From assembly GCA_965261255.1 (NCBI GenBank), contig CBDHCQ010000004.1, positions 3,224,001 through 3,288,000 on the forward strand: DNA of 64,000 nucleotides, given 5' to 3'. Position 1 is the stretch's first letter, and the number at the start of each line of letters is the position of its first letter. This document shows positions 27,233 to 36,774 of the stretch, one piece after another. Below the pieces are notes generated by a model that was not told the DNA's origin, did not search any database, and saw only the letters and a program-made list of their open reading frames with translations. Made by a program: the position numbers and the translations under genes. Source of the DNA: Bin80 sp965261255. Lineage in GTDB: Bacteria > Bacteroidota > Rhodothermia > Rhodothermales > Bin80.

Positions 27233-27674
27233 TGCTGATTTTCACGCGCTCACCGTCTGTGATGGGGGGTTGAGCAAAGTTCGGCAGGTTAGGCTTGCCC
27301 TTGTGTCCCATCTGACACTCGCCATTGAAGGCGGCCCCTTCTTCTATAACCAGACGATCCGTGTATATATGTCCTTGAATGTTGGCCGAGCTGGTCAGCA
27401 GTACCTTCTTTACAATACTGATCTCTCCATTTACAGTACCTGCTATGTTAGCACTGTCAGCCCGTACGGATCCGGTAACTACGCCTGATTCGGTGATGAG
27501 CAGGAGGCCGTCAACCCTGATATCTCCCTCAATTCTGCCTCCCAGGCGTGTATCAGAACTCGTGCTGAATGTGCCCTCAACAACTGATCCATCTGCGATG
27601 ATATTCACGTTGGTAGCACCTGGTGAGTCCTTCGAGTTACGTTTGAGGGTCGCTTGCTGATTTTTTTTCGCCAT
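27204..27674 (-). CDS. Bactofilin
   Basis: A polymer-forming cytoskeletal protein of the bactofilin (DUF583) family, about 156 residues from the ATG at 27674; an ATG three codons earlier is possible. After a disordered, basic N terminus the body is the right-handed beta-helix typical of the family, seen as repeated glycine-rich turns such as GSVVEGTFSTSSDTRLGGRI, EGDIRVDG and GSVRADSANIAGTVNGEI. Bactofilins self-assemble without nucleotide and often recruit peptidoglycan enzymes. The M23 peptidase gene 50 bases upstream is a plausible partner. Confidence 0.92.
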   Translation of the reverse strand: MAKKNQQATLKRNSKDSPGATNVNIIADGSVVEGTFSTSSDTRLGGRIEGDIRVDGLLLITESGVVTGSVRADSANIAGTVNGEISIVKKVLLTSSANIQGHIYTDRLVIEEGAAFNGECQMGHKGKPNLPNFAQPPITDGERVKISNEQLAEEHT

Positions 27675-27732
27675 GAGAGCCATGTATGGTTAAGACCTGA
27701 GTTTGTGTTACACAACAAAAGATATTCAAGTT

Positions 27733-28659
27733 TCAGTATCCGAGCAGATAGGCGATTGGATCCTGTGCTAAGCCGTTGTTCCACAGCTCAAAATGGAGAT
27801 GTGGTCCTGATGTATACTCACCGGAATCTCCACTGACTGCGATACTTTCACGAGCGCCAACCCGGTCGCCTACCCGTTTCAGTAAGCGCTGATTATGCTT
27901 ATAGACCGAAACATATCCATCGGCGTGCTGAACGACTATGGTATGTCCCCCTTCGTAAGTCCAATCTGCGAAAACAACATATCCGTCACCGATACAACGA
28001 ACCACTGTGCCCTCACTGACTGCGATATCTATAGCATAATGCTCTTCTTGAGCGTCAAACCCTCGCGTGATCAAGCCTTGTACCGGTGGTAGAGCCGGCA
28101 ACGCAAGACTAGACAGGTAATTGATAGGAGCCGGTGAGGACATAGATGCGGGGGAATCATCAATTGAGAAGCGGAAAAGCGGAAGAGCGGGCTGTACATC
28201 GCCCTCCTGCTGAACCGATAGAGTGGCCGGAACTGGTGCGGTCGGCTCTATGGATACGGTTGTATCCGACAAGATACCCGTGTGTGACGGATCCAAATCC
28301 CTGACCATCAAACGCCGGATATTGGCTATATACTGGGTCTGTACGTCAATGGAATCCTCCAGTGCCTGGAGGCGCAAGGAGAACAACATCGTACTATGCC
28401 GGAGTTCACGAATATCCAAGCCAGGGATTAACCCGTGATATAGCGTGAAGCCCGTGGCACCGCAAATGAGGACGGTGTATATCGCGATTATAGTAAAAAA
28501 TGCTGTACGCGCGTGCATCCGTTTAGGAGAAAACTCGCTGTACAGTTCGTCCTGATCCCCACTCTGGTCACCCTTCCAGACCATGACACGTCGTCCGCGG
28601 CCGGACCGCCAGAAAACCTCGATCCAGAAGTTTACAAGTTCACGCCACGCACGCGTCAT
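27733..28659 (-). CDS. M23 (LytM-type) zinc peptidase, membrane-anchored
   Basis: A 308-residue predicted murein endopeptidase. The cytoplasmic N terminus (1-50) is followed by one membrane helix (residues ~53-73, FFTIIAIYTVLICGATGFTL), a short coiled coil, a Pro/Ser-rich linker and a C-terminal M23 domain from about 195. The zinc ligands are visible in EEHYAIDIAV (His and Asp) and GPHLHFELW (HxH). It would cut peptidoglycan cross-bridges in the periplasm. M23-bactofilin pairs are known in several phyla, where bactofilin and the peptidase jointly control cell shape. Confidence 0.9.
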   Translation of the reverse strand: MTRAWRELVNFWIEVFWRSGRGRRVMVWKGDQSGDQDELYSEFSPKRMHARTAFFTIIAIYTVLICGATGFTLYHGLIPGLDIRELRHSTMLFSLRLQALEDSIDVQTQYIANIRRLMVRDLDPSHTGILSDTTVSIEPTAPVPATLSVQQEGDVQPALPLFRFSIDDSPASMSSPAPINYLSSLALPALPPVQGLITRGFDAQEEHYAIDIAVSEGTVVRCIGDGYVVFADWTYEGGHTIVVQHADGYVSVYKHNQRLLKRVGDRVGARESIAVSGDSGEYTSGPHLHFELWNNGLAQDPIAYLLGY

Positions 28660-28715
28660 TCTGCTTCAGTCTTTGACTCACAGATTAATACAATTGTCTG
28701 AGAGACCTGGGATAG

Positions 28716-29015
28716 CTATCGAAAAACGATCTCACTAATAATACGTTTGCCAAGTTTTTCGTTCAGGCGATCACGCCACTGGATGCGATGCATGTGCAGT
28801 TCCTGACGCCAGGTTCCGGAGTTTAACTCCACATACATTTTGCCGCGGCGCACCCAGACCCGTTCGGTAACTCTCGCGATAATTGGACCCGCAATATCAT
28901 GCCAGACTTCAATGGCCCTCGACTGATCTACACCAACTCTTACGCCGAGGTCGTCAATGGCGGCATCAACCAGATCGCCAAGGGCAAGCGGCGCACTTTG
29001 TCTTTGCGAATCCAT
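28716..29015 (-). CDS. DUF721 (DciA-like) protein
   Basis: A 99-residue protein from the ATG at 29015 (a TTG six codons upstream is possible). It has the DUF721 pattern: LGDLVDAAIDDLGV, then VWHDIAGPIIARVTERVWVRRG and LYVELNSGTWRQEL-like (MYVELNSGTWRQELHMHR). The family includes DciA, which helps load the replicative helicase DnaB. This is a short, KH-like-domain-only version. It is first in the minus-strand run leading to the M23, bactofilin and ATP synthase genes, 56 bases upstream of the M23 gene. Confidence 0.8.
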   Translation of the reverse strand: MDSQRQSAPLALGDLVDAAIDDLGVRVGVDQSRAIEVWHDIAGPIIARVTERVWVRRGKMYVELNSGTWRQELHMHRIQWRDRLNEKLGKRIISEIVFR

Positions 29016-29675
29016 GAAAGTATCAGGCAACAAAAAACACCATACTTCTTACATAATAGCGTTGCATAGGATGCAAAAACATATCTGCATGAATAGTTAA
29101 CCAATGTGAACAGGTCCTGCTATCCAGGAATTGCATACGCATCCGGCTACGTAACTGCATCCGGTATTGGTACAGCTGCACGGCTGGAGGGATTCGGGTT
29201 GCAGGCCCATCTGATCCGTGAATTGGATCTATACCGCAGCACATAACCAGCATGTTCGTTGAAAAGACAAGTTTCAGACGCACGCACACTAGTCGGGATT
29301 ATGGTTGCTCGCGAATATAACTTTCCTTTGATCATCGGGGATGTGGTCAACAGGAAAAAATGTCGCCGAAGAGACAAGTGATTATGTTTTGAGGCGCAAG
29401 AATGGGATTTGTGGGATCAATTCTCTGTGCTGTGCATGATTGCATAGGGACTGCTGAGGTTACTCGTAGGAGGGTTGCTTGAATCAACGGCACAACAATT
29501 GCATTTGACTGGTTCGAATGGAGCGGGCAGCCGTCTTGTGCAATGTACCACTGGTTCTGGGAGCACAGGAAGATCAACGCTCCGAGCGTGATGCTTCTCT
29601 TCAAGAACGCAGCGGTTCAGCTGAATGCTAGGATGAATGTTACTCGCAAGCGTCGTAATGCGACTTAGAATTAAC
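29016..29675. other. Divergent intergenic region, DUF721 / TolC
   Basis: About 660 bases. Open frames are present but none shows a domain or start. A plus-strand stretch near 29480-29590 reads like a P-loop fragment (LTGSNGAG) but lacks the Lys and has no flanking similarity. Promoters for both directions are expected here. Confidence 0.35.
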
Positions 29676-31067
29676 ATGAAAAAAATTTTCTCGGTTATCG
29701 GACTCTGGTACTTCCTTGCGTTGCCTGCAGCCGCGCAGCTCCACAGTGACACATTGCGCGTTGACCTGAGGTCAGTCCTTGAACAAACACTATCAGTCAG
29801 CCCTGACGTTCGTGCTGCCCGGTCAGAGTCTGCCAGGGCCAGCGCCAGATACGACCTAGCGCGAAGCAGCCGCTTCTTGCCGAACGCAACAGTAACCAGC
29901 GCGATGGCCGTAGTGCCGGGGATAGAGAACCCTAACGATACACCGCGTGATCAACTCTACCTGGATCCAGCTGTACGCAACGACTACAGCAATCTTCGCC
30001 CCTATGCCCAGGCAGAAGTGTCGTTCATCCAACCCGTTTACACTTGGGGAGCTCTAGGAAATGCAATTAGGGCAGCTGGTGCAGGAGCGGATCTCGAAGA
30101 TGCTCGTGCGCAGGGGACGGGGATCATGGCCTCACTGCGGGCAGCCTCCCTCTATTATGATGTTCTGCTTACGAATGAACTGTACCGGCTGACTGATCGG
30201 GCGGGTGAAGTGGTGCGTATGGCTATGCAGGAAATCAACCGCCTCCTGGAGGAAGGAGATCCAGAAGTGGATGATGCTGATCGCTACCAGGTGCTCATTA
30301 CCGAACAGGAATACGCGCGCCGTGTTGTGCAAGTAACCCAGGAACGTCAAACCGTGCACGCCGCACTTCGTCGGCAACTCATGGCGGCTGATTCCGTCAT
30401 CCTTGTACCAGTGCGCGATGCCCTCGAACCACTGACCTTCATTTTGGAGAACCTGTTGACTTATCAGCAAAAAGCACTCATGTATCGCCCGGAGATTCTT
30501 CAGGCGCAGGCCGGCCTGGCGGCCACAGATGCATTGATTCGTGTGGCAAAGGCCGACTACTATCCTCAGGCCGTCTTCGGGCTTACCCTAAGCGCCAGCG
30601 GCGCTTCCAACCGGTACCGCCAACCCAACCCGTATATCAGCGATGGCTTCAGAAGAACCAGCGCCCGCACAGGTTTTGGATTGATTCAGGGATTGAACTT
30701 CCGGCAGACACGGGCACGAGTTGCACAGGCACAGGCACAACACGCTTCCGCTGGGCATCTGTCTGTTGCCGCGGAGCAACTGGTTTTGGCTGAGGTTGAA
30801 CAGGCATGGCGTCGGGTGATTACAGAAGAGGCAGCGCTCGCCGCAGAAGATAGCTCGCTGGCAATCAGCAAGGAGTGGCTTCGTGTTGAGCAGATTAACT
30901 TTGATCTGGATCTGGGCGACACGGAAAATCTCGTAAAAGCAGTCCAGACCAACCTCGAGACAGAAGCCCGGTACTATGAAGCAATCCGCCGGTATAACAT
31001 GTCCATCCTGGAACTCATGGCAGCCGCTGGACTGCTGACGCGCGAAATGAATCTATTCATTGAATAA
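29676..31067 (+). CDS. TolC-family outer-membrane efflux protein
   Basis: A 463-residue protein of the outer membrane factor family. I start at the ATG at 29676 because it opens a clean signal peptide (MKKIFSVIGLWYFLALPAAA). Two homologous coiled-coil halves follow. The first begins LRSVLEQTLSVSPDVRAARSE, the second YRPEILQAQAGLAATDALIR, with the family's KADYYPQAVFGL turn. TolC-like trimers form a channel from periplasm to exterior. No inner-membrane pump is adjacent; the next gene encodes an MlaC-like protein ten bases downstream. Confidence 0.9.
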   Translation: MKKIFSVIGLWYFLALPAAAQLHSDTLRVDLRSVLEQTLSVSPDVRAARSESARASARYDLARSSRFLPNATVTSAMAVVPGIENPNDTPRDQLYLDPAVRNDYSNLRPYAQAEVSFIQPVYTWGALGNAIRAAGAGADLEDARAQGTGIMASLRAASLYYDVLLTNELYRLTDRAGEVVRMAMQEINRLLEEGDPEVDDADRYQVLITEQEYARRVVQVTQERQTVHAALRRQLMAADSVILVPVRDALEPLTFILENLLTYQQKALMYRPEILQAQAGLAATDALIRVAKADYYPQAVFGLTLSASGASNRYRQPNPYISDGFRRTSARTGFGLIQGLNFRQTRARVAQAQAQHASAGHLSVAAEQLVLAEVEQAWRRVITEEAALAAEDSSLAISKEWLRVEQINFDLDLGDTENLVKAVQTNLETEARYYEAIRRYNMSILELMAAAGLLTREMNLFIE

Positions 31068-31076
31068 CCGAACCTG

Positions 31077-31664
31077 ATGAAACAGGCCTTGCTAATTGTC
31101 ATAACTGGCATGTTGCTGTGGATGCCCTCGGTCTCAGCCCAGGATGCAGAGAGCGAAGTGCGTTCACTGATCATGCAGCGGGATCGCGATATAAAGGCAG
31201 CTGTTCGCGCGATGGAGAATGATCCCTCCCAGCGTGAGGTGGCACGATCTCTGATCAATGATCGAATTGACTTTGAGGAGATGGGTCGGCTTGCGCTCGG
31301 GCGTTACTATGAGGACTTATCGTCTGATGAGCGTTCGGATTTTATCGAAACCTTTGGCGCGATTGTGCGCGCACAGTCGCTGGGAGACTTATCAGTTTAT
31401 GAGGCCCCGGTCACGGTCAAGTCGGTGACGGTCACCGGTGAAAAAGCATCGGTAAGCACAACCTCAAGAGTGCGTGAGGCTGACCTTGATGTGGTTTACC
31501 AGCTGCACAGAAAAGATGGAGTCTGGTGGTTGTATGATATCATTATTGATGAAGTAGGTACCGTAGAGGGATATTCAGTGTCCTTTCAGACTTTCCTGCG
31601 CAAGCGGGGATTTGAGGCATTCATGCAGAGTCTACGTAAAAGGCTTGCCGTAGAGGAGGGCTGA
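31077..31664 (+). CDS. MlaC/Ttg2D-family phospholipid-binding protein
   Basis: A 195-residue periplasmic protein with a signal peptide (residues 1-21, ending VSAQ). It matches the MlaC/Tgt2 family by the patterns INDRIDFEEMGRLALGRYY, LSSDERSDFIETFGAI, and GVWWLYDIIIDEVGTVEGY. MlaC carries phospholipid between the outer and inner membranes. The other Mla components (MlaD, E, F) are not in this window. Placement directly after a TolC-like gene and before a glycosyltransferase suggests a cell-envelope lipid function. Confidence 0.9.
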   Translation: MKQALLIVITGMLLWMPSVSAQDAESEVRSLIMQRDRDIKAAVRAMENDPSQREVARSLINDRIDFEEMGRLALGRYYEDLSSDERSDFIETFGAIVRAQSLGDLSVYEAPVTVKSVTVTGEKASVSTTSRVREADLDVVYQLHRKDGVWWLYDIIIDEVGTVEGYSVSFQTFLRKRGFEAFMQSLRKRLAVEEG

Positions 31665-31691
31665 TCAGATAGGTCGAACGGCGTATCTTTA

Positions 31692-32675
31692 TTGTCGATC
31701 AAGCGCCAAAATTTTTTGCTCCAGGAAGGATACGTTCTGCATACCTACGGAGAAGAGACCTATCTGCGGCATGCAGTTGCCTCGGTTGTTACGCTTCGAC
31801 GTTACGACAAAGTTCGCCCCGTAGCTCTCTACTGCCCAGCTTCACACGCTGAGGTTTGCCGTCGTAATGGATTAACTGATCTATTTACAACCATTGAGCT
31901 GCTGCCGGATGAGAACTGTTCAATTAACGGGTTCAAGCATCATCTGAATGAATTCAAGCCTTGGGAGCGAAGTCTGTACATAGATTGTGATATGGTCTGG
32001 TGCAGAAACCCGGATGCACTCTGGGCACAGCTGTCTGTGTACCCCTTTACAATCACGGGACTGGAGCGGGCAGACTATTATTTTGGCGGCCCGAAGAATG
32101 CCGCGGTGATCCTGGAATTTTTGCGTGATCGCCGCCGTCGCACACTGAAACGGTTCGGGTTAACACATTTACCGCGCGTACAGGCCGGGATGATTTACGC
32201 GGCAGATCCTGAGGTGACAAAATCTGTCTGCGACGCAGCGGGGCGCTTTCGGACCCGTGTGTCCGAGACACACTTCAGAACACGATTACTGGAAGGGCGA
32301 TCCGAAGAATCCTGTGAATGGAGCCTCGCAATGGCAATGAGTCACCTAGGGCTACCGGTATACCACTGGTATCAAGGCGTAAACAGTCCGCAACTGGATT
32401 ATATACCCGGCATGACCGAGCACACGCCAGACTTTGAAAATGTGGTTTGTGACTACTACACTGACCGTTTTGTGTACGAAATTCGGGGCCTCAAGAATGC
32501 GAAGGTTCGTCAGTTCTGTTTGTGGCTGGCGGGTGAACTGCTTCGAAGACGGGATTATCTGAGGGTGACGCCGTTTGCGCTGCATTTCAGTTGGCTCCAC
32601 GCAAAGCAACCATTCCACGACTTTGCAGACCGTGTATGGGCCCAGGTGACCGACTCGTCTAGCCCCTTAAAATGA
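31692..32675 (+). CDS. Glycosyltransferase-like protein (GT-A type)
   Basis: A 327-residue protein starting at TTG 31692, 27 bases after the mlaC-like stop; no in-frame ATG precedes the conserved region, so TTG is the likely start. The DxD motif of GT-A glycosyltransferases is in LYIDCDMVWCRNPDAL (Asp98 and Asp100). The preceding SVVTLRRYDKVRPVALYC and the later LPRVQAGMIYA fit GT8/GT-A-like folds. Donor and acceptor are unknown. It has no signal peptide and probably acts in the cytoplasm. Its last 17 bases overlap the end of the convergent gene on the other strand. Confidence 0.6.
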   Translation: MSIKRQNFLLQEGYVLHTYGEETYLRHAVASVVTLRRYDKVRPVALYCPASHAEVCRRNGLTDLFTTIELLPDENCSINGFKHHLNEFKPWERSLYIDCDMVWCRNPDALWAQLSVYPFTITGLERADYYFGGPKNAAVILEFLRDRRRRTLKRFGLTHLPRVQAGMIYAADPEVTKSVCDAAGRFRTRVSETHFRTRLLEGRSEESCEWSLAMAMSHLGLPVYHWYQGVNSPQLDYIPGMTEHTPDFENVVCDYYTDRFVYEIRGLKNAKVRQFCLWLAGELLRRRDYLRVTPFALHFSWLHAKQPFHDFADRVWAQVTDSSSPLK

Positions 32676-34248
32676 GGTGCCAGTAAAAAGTCAGATAGTC
32701 TCTCGTATCCGGCAGCGCAAGAATAACCACAAAAGTCGCCGCGAACAGGAGAGGCAGAATTAGGATACCCAAGCTGCTTCCGCGGGCCTGTCCACGTACA
32801 AAAGCCGCGCAGTCCATGGCACTGCCGATAATACAGTATACTTTTACCGCAATCCAGGTCAATGTTAGGACGAGGGCAAGTTGTCCAAACCGATCGGGGC
32901 TCAGGCTTGGGGCAATCATCACCATAGGTACCAATAGTGCCATGGGGATATAGGCCATGCCACTGATGACAAAGAACTGCTCCATGGACGTATTGATTGC
33001 TTTACGCGCACCGAGTGTCCCGAAAGTGGCTGACAAAAGCTGGAACATCAGGTAGGCAGCGACCGTGACGAGTATCAAGAGACTTGGACTGGAGGCCAAG
33101 TTCGCCAGGCGACCCTGTATGTATGGATTTAGTGGAGCTGCCATAGCCTCGGTCAGCCGGAGCTCTGCGAATGCTTCAATAAGTATCAGCATTGCCGCAG
33201 CAGCAAGGAGTCCCTGTGCGACAACAAATACAAAGGATGCGGCCCCCAGGAGTGCACACTCACGATACAGAGTCTCCCTGTACAAAACCCGGCTCAAAAA
33301 ATATCGTCGCAGGATTTCGAAGAACCGTCTGAACCAGAAGCACAGAATGACAACCAGAAAGCAGACGATCCAGGCCAGAATCAGGCTCCCAGCGGGCTTC
33401 TGGCGAGGACGGCTGCCCATGTCAAACGCAAAGATGTTCTGGGTATTCGTATAGATGCCCTGCAGAACACTGTATGCCGGTCGTTCCCGATTCGCCGCAT
33501 CAATCAGTCCCCATTGGGGGCCGGAATTCGCAAAATCCTGCCACCGATAAACAAAGATTACCTCTGCGGTGCTGTCAAGGAGTGGGGGCAGATAGTTTTC
33601 CAGGTAACGTGCCTGGGATTCGGGGGAATGTTTTCGACGCAAGCCGAGAGTTTCATCGTCAACTTTTTGCCCAATGCTTGCGAACCCAATGGGGGTTGAT
33701 CCCGCCCAGTTTTCCAGTGCCGACGTCGGCGTATATCCTTTGCGTACATCCACCAAGACGAGATCAACATGTTCGGAACACTGATCCTGTTCCAGGAAAG
33801 CGGTGGTGTAGTACAGGACAAGTTCAGAAGCCTCTTCAGCAAGCTGTTCAAAATACTCGCAGGCGCGCGGGGTGCTGGTATCGCTCTTAGTTGATACGCC
33901 AAAGTGCTGTGCAGACGGGTGGAGCAGGCTCACCAGCGTGGCTTGCCACACCAGGCGCTTCGCATAATCCAGGGAGTCCAGCAATATATCAGCGGGCAAA
34001 AACTCGAGGGGCATATCCTGAAACAACCGCAATCCAAGCGTGTCCGCAACGTCGAGCAGAGCGTTATCTGTAACCCAGGGCAGCCGAACCGCTTCCACAC
34101 CGGCTTCGTGCATTTCCAGGAGATGCCGGACAGTGGGAGGCTCAGGTGCATCCCAGACTACACCCTTTAGGGGCTGTGACTGGCTGTGAGCACGCTGAGT
34201 CCAGGCACATAGTAGAACCAGACCCAGAATCACATATGTGCGGTTCAT
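32659..34248 (-). CDS. Exported barrel-like domain fused to a Yip1-like membrane domain
   Basis: A 529-residue protein without a firm family. A signal peptide (1-22) is followed by ~250 periplasmic residues that read like a (beta/alpha)8 glycosidase-type domain: LKGVVWDAPEPPTVRHLLEM, GVEAVRLPWVTDN, GLRLFQDMPLEF, DLVLVDVRKGY and VIFVYRWQDF follow the strand order of GH2/GH5-like barrels. After residue ~285 come about six membrane helices resembling Yip1-type domains. Catalytic acids cannot be assigned with confidence. It follows the M14 peptidase gene by six bases in the recJ operon. Confidence 0.55.
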   Translation of the reverse strand: MNRTYVILGLVLLCAWTQRAHSQSQPLKGVVWDAPEPPTVRHLLEMHEAGVEAVRLPWVTDNALLDVADTLGLRLFQDMPLEFLPADILLDSLDYAKRLVWQATLVSLLHPSAQHFGVSTKSDTSTPRACEYFEQLAEEASELVLYYTTAFLEQDQCSEHVDLVLVDVRKGYTPTSALENWAGSTPIGFASIGQKVDDETLGLRRKHSPESQARYLENYLPPLLDSTAEVIFVYRWQDFANSGPQWGLIDAANRERPAYSVLQGIYTNTQNIFAFDMGSRPRQKPAGSLILAWIVCFLVVILCFWFRRFFEILRRYFLSRVLYRETLYRECALLGAASFVFVVAQGLLAAAAMLILIEAFAELRLTEAMAAPLNPYIQGRLANLASSPSLLILVTVAAYLMFQLLSATFGTLGARKAINTSMEQFFVISGMAYIPMALLVPMVMIAPSLSPDRFGQLALVLTLTWIAVKVYCIIGSAMDCAAFVRGQARGSSLGILILPLLFAATFVVILALPDTRDYLTFYWHLILRG

Positions 34249-34254
34249 GATGGA

Positions 34255-36774
34255 TCAATACGTCGCCACGCTTCGTTGTCCTGCGAGGAAAACAGCGTTT
34301 GCCAGCAGAAGTCGGCCGCTGTAGTAAAAGCCCCTATAGATCGGGTTATCAACGAAATAAATGACTCCGCCTCGTCCGATCGATTCCATGCCCAGAACCA
34401 GCGAGTTGCTCAGGGCGTCCTGTGCTTCCATACCTGCGAACCCCGCAACGCGGCTACCCTCCTTGAGTACACCAACGTTCCATCCATCTTCCAGCCACGC
34501 GTAAGCTCGGCTGCTGCTCTTAAGTGTAAAGTAGTCCTGTTCGTAGCCAAATGCCAGGGGATGCGTAGTATCCAGCTCCGTGCGAAAGATAGCTCCGGTG
34601 ACATCTTCGGTGATTCCATGGCGATAGCGGTCGGCGTAGGGTCGAAGCCGTACACTCAGTGAATCTTCATCCTCATCATCTTCGTTGGGTTTGATTTGCA
34701 GTCCGAAGCCGTCCTTGCCAGCAAGGAAACGAGTTGCATTGCCGAGTGAGATCAGGCGACCACCCTCCCGAAGCCAATTCTGAATCTCTTCCAGTCGGCG
34801 CTCGCTCAAGACATCTCCGTAGCTGCCGGAAGGTAATATGATCACATCATAGCGAAATAGCGGCAGGCTACCAAAATCGTCGCTGTTAACAAGCGTAGTA
34901 CCGTACTCGAGTTGTTCATCAAAGAAATGCCATAACTCCCCGAGATTGTACGAACTGACGGCGGGCCCCGCGACAATAGCAATACGTGGTGCACGCATAA
35001 AGACCACATCGCCTGAGCCAAAGTCAACACCTTCGGTGACGCGTGTTGTATTGACAGCGTCAACGTGCTGATTTGTGTGGCGGGCTGCCTGGATGACGAG
35101 GGAATCGAAGGCTGCCCCTGCTCCCCCACGTGTCATTATGAGCGTACCCTCGTCGTAGGATTTATTGTTGATTTTGAAGGGTACTTCTGCGTAGCGCGCC
35201 TTCACACCCTTCCGCATGAGTGCTGCAAGGAATCGGGCATCCTCAAAACTCTTCCACTCGGCCAGATAGGCGACGGGGCGCGAAGGAAGCGTTTTTGGTT
35301 CAGAAATAGCGGCGGTGGGTGCCCATGTTACCTCATCTTCCATCGCATACGCTTCCAGACCGTACACGTACGGCAGGGCCCAGGCAGTAATGTCGTAGCT
35401 GAGCGAGTCTTCCAATTCAGCCTCGGGTTCAAAAAGTACATTGGCCAGCACACCCTTCGGCTGTGCAGCCGGAACAACAAGGTCCCCAGATTCAATACTT
35501 ACACGGTCTGCGGAACCCGATTGATAGGCAAACCCATCTCCCGCGCTAGCCGTGGTTGCGAAACCGTAAGTAATTCCGAGGAGATCCAAATGATTGGCGA
35601 GTACACGAACCTTGTCCTCCTGACCTATGTTGCGCACAACATAGGCAGCATGTTCTCCACTTGGTTGGGATGCAGCATTCTGGAAGTATTCGGCAAACTC
35701 GGTGGTGAGACGATCCCGCTGGTTTGCAGCTACCTCAATGGTGGACAGACTGGTCGTGTAGTGATGTTCTATACGATCGGAGAGTGTCAGCGTATCTCCT
35801 TCGGCTGTAATGATGCCAAGTCCTGCACGTCCTGAGCCAGCCTGTTCATAGGTCATCCCAATTGCTCCATTGAACGTGGGCCATGTATCACCATAGCCTG
35901 GATAGAAGAGGTCGAAAATCTGTCTGGTAAAGAACAACCAGCCTTCTTCATCGAAATAGCGTGCATGATTGGCTCCTATGAGCTCCTGAAACTCACGCTG
36001 CCATGACGTGATGTACGCATGGTAGGGCACCGCCGCCGGAGCAAAAAAGTAGGGACTGTTCACGCTCTGCTCATGAAAATCCACATGGACATGAGGCATC
36101 CACCGATTATAGTGTGGAAGGCGCTGACGCGTTTCGAGCTGTGTTCCCCAAGCCCAATCCCGATTCAGGTCAAAGTAGTAGTGATTGGTTCTTCCCCCTG
36201 GCCAGGGCTCTGAGTGCTCACGCGCTTCCCCTTGCACGTTTTGCGTGTGCCCCCGTGCTTGGCGATAAAAATGGACATAGCGGTCACGACCATCCGGGTT
36301 GAGACACGGGTCGATGATAACGACGGTATTTTCGAGCCATGTCTGCACATTGGTATCCGTACTGCTTACCAGTGTATGAATTACTGCCAATGCGGCCTCC
36401 GTACCCACAGATTCATTACCGTGAACATTATAGCTGAGCCACACGAGGGCTGGGGTGTCTTCTACTGGAACTCCTTCCTGGAGGCCGGCCCGCTGCAGGT
36501 TGGCAGTACGAATTTCCTCCAGTCTTGCCATATTATCGGGCGAAGAGATGATCAGGTACTGCAACACCCGGCTCTCGTAAGTGTGACCGTACTCAACACG
36601 ATCCACGTTCCCGGCATTCTCCGCAACATGGCGGACATATTCGGTTACGCGGTGATGGGGTGTGAAACGTTCACCGAGTTCATAGCCGAGGAAATCGGCG
36701 GGGCTGCGGAGTTGTGCTTCTGCGCTGTGAACAAGGGGAATAAGTAAAAAGAAACAAGCGAGGTAGCTTTTCAT
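34255..36774 (-). CDS. M14-family zinc carboxypeptidase, secreted
   Basis: An 839-residue exported peptidase with a signal peptide (1-20). The zinc-binding pair is in YNVHGNESVG (His118, Glu121), with the third ligand His in HVHVDFHEQ (residue ~230). NPDGRDRYVHFY is another M14 hallmark, and the catalytic-Glu region lies near 325. A large C-terminal part (residues ~390-839) with a class I glutamine-amidotransferase-like segment (VIILPSGSYGDVL) is typical of the long M14 proteins of Bacteroidota and Gemmatimonadota. It would digest peptides outside the cytoplasm. Its ATG overlaps the recJ stop by four bases. Confidence 0.9.
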   Translation of the reverse strand: MKSYLACFFLLIPLVHSAEAQLRSPADFLGYELGERFTPHHRVTEYVRHVAENAGNVDRVEYGHTYESRVLQYLIISSPDNMARLEEIRTANLQRAGLQEGVPVEDTPALVWLSYNVHGNESVGTEAALAVIHTLVSSTDTNVQTWLENTVVIIDPCLNPDGRDRYVHFYRQARGHTQNVQGEAREHSEPWPGGRTNHYYFDLNRDWAWGTQLETRQRLPHYNRWMPHVHVDFHEQSVNSPYFFAPAAVPYHAYITSWQREFQELIGANHARYFDEEGWLFFTRQIFDLFYPGYGDTWPTFNGAIGMTYEQAGSGRAGLGIITAEGDTLTLSDRIEHHYTTSLSTIEVAANQRDRLTTEFAEYFQNAASQPSGEHAAYVVRNIGQEDKVRVLANHLDLLGITYGFATTASAGDGFAYQSGSADRVSIESGDLVVPAAQPKGVLANVLFEPEAELEDSLSYDITAWALPYVYGLEAYAMEDEVTWAPTAAISEPKTLPSRPVAYLAEWKSFEDARFLAALMRKGVKARYAEVPFKINNKSYDEGTLIMTRGGAGAAFDSLVIQAARHTNQHVDAVNTTRVTEGVDFGSGDVVFMRAPRIAIVAGPAVSSYNLGELWHFFDEQLEYGTTLVNSDDFGSLPLFRYDVIILPSGSYGDVLSERRLEEIQNWLREGGRLISLGNATRFLAGKDGFGLQIKPNEDDEDEDSLSVRLRPYADRYRHGITEDVTGAIFRTELDTTHPLAFGYEQDYFTLKSSSRAYAWLEDGWNVGVLKEGSRVAGFAGMEAQDALSNSLVLGMESIGRGGVIYFVDNPIYRGFYYSGRLLLANAVFLAGQRSVATY

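Noticed and set aside
29480..29590. Plus-strand stretch reading LTGSNGAG, like a RecF/ABC P-loop
   Set aside because: The essential Lys is missing, there is no flanking similarity and the frame stops soon after.
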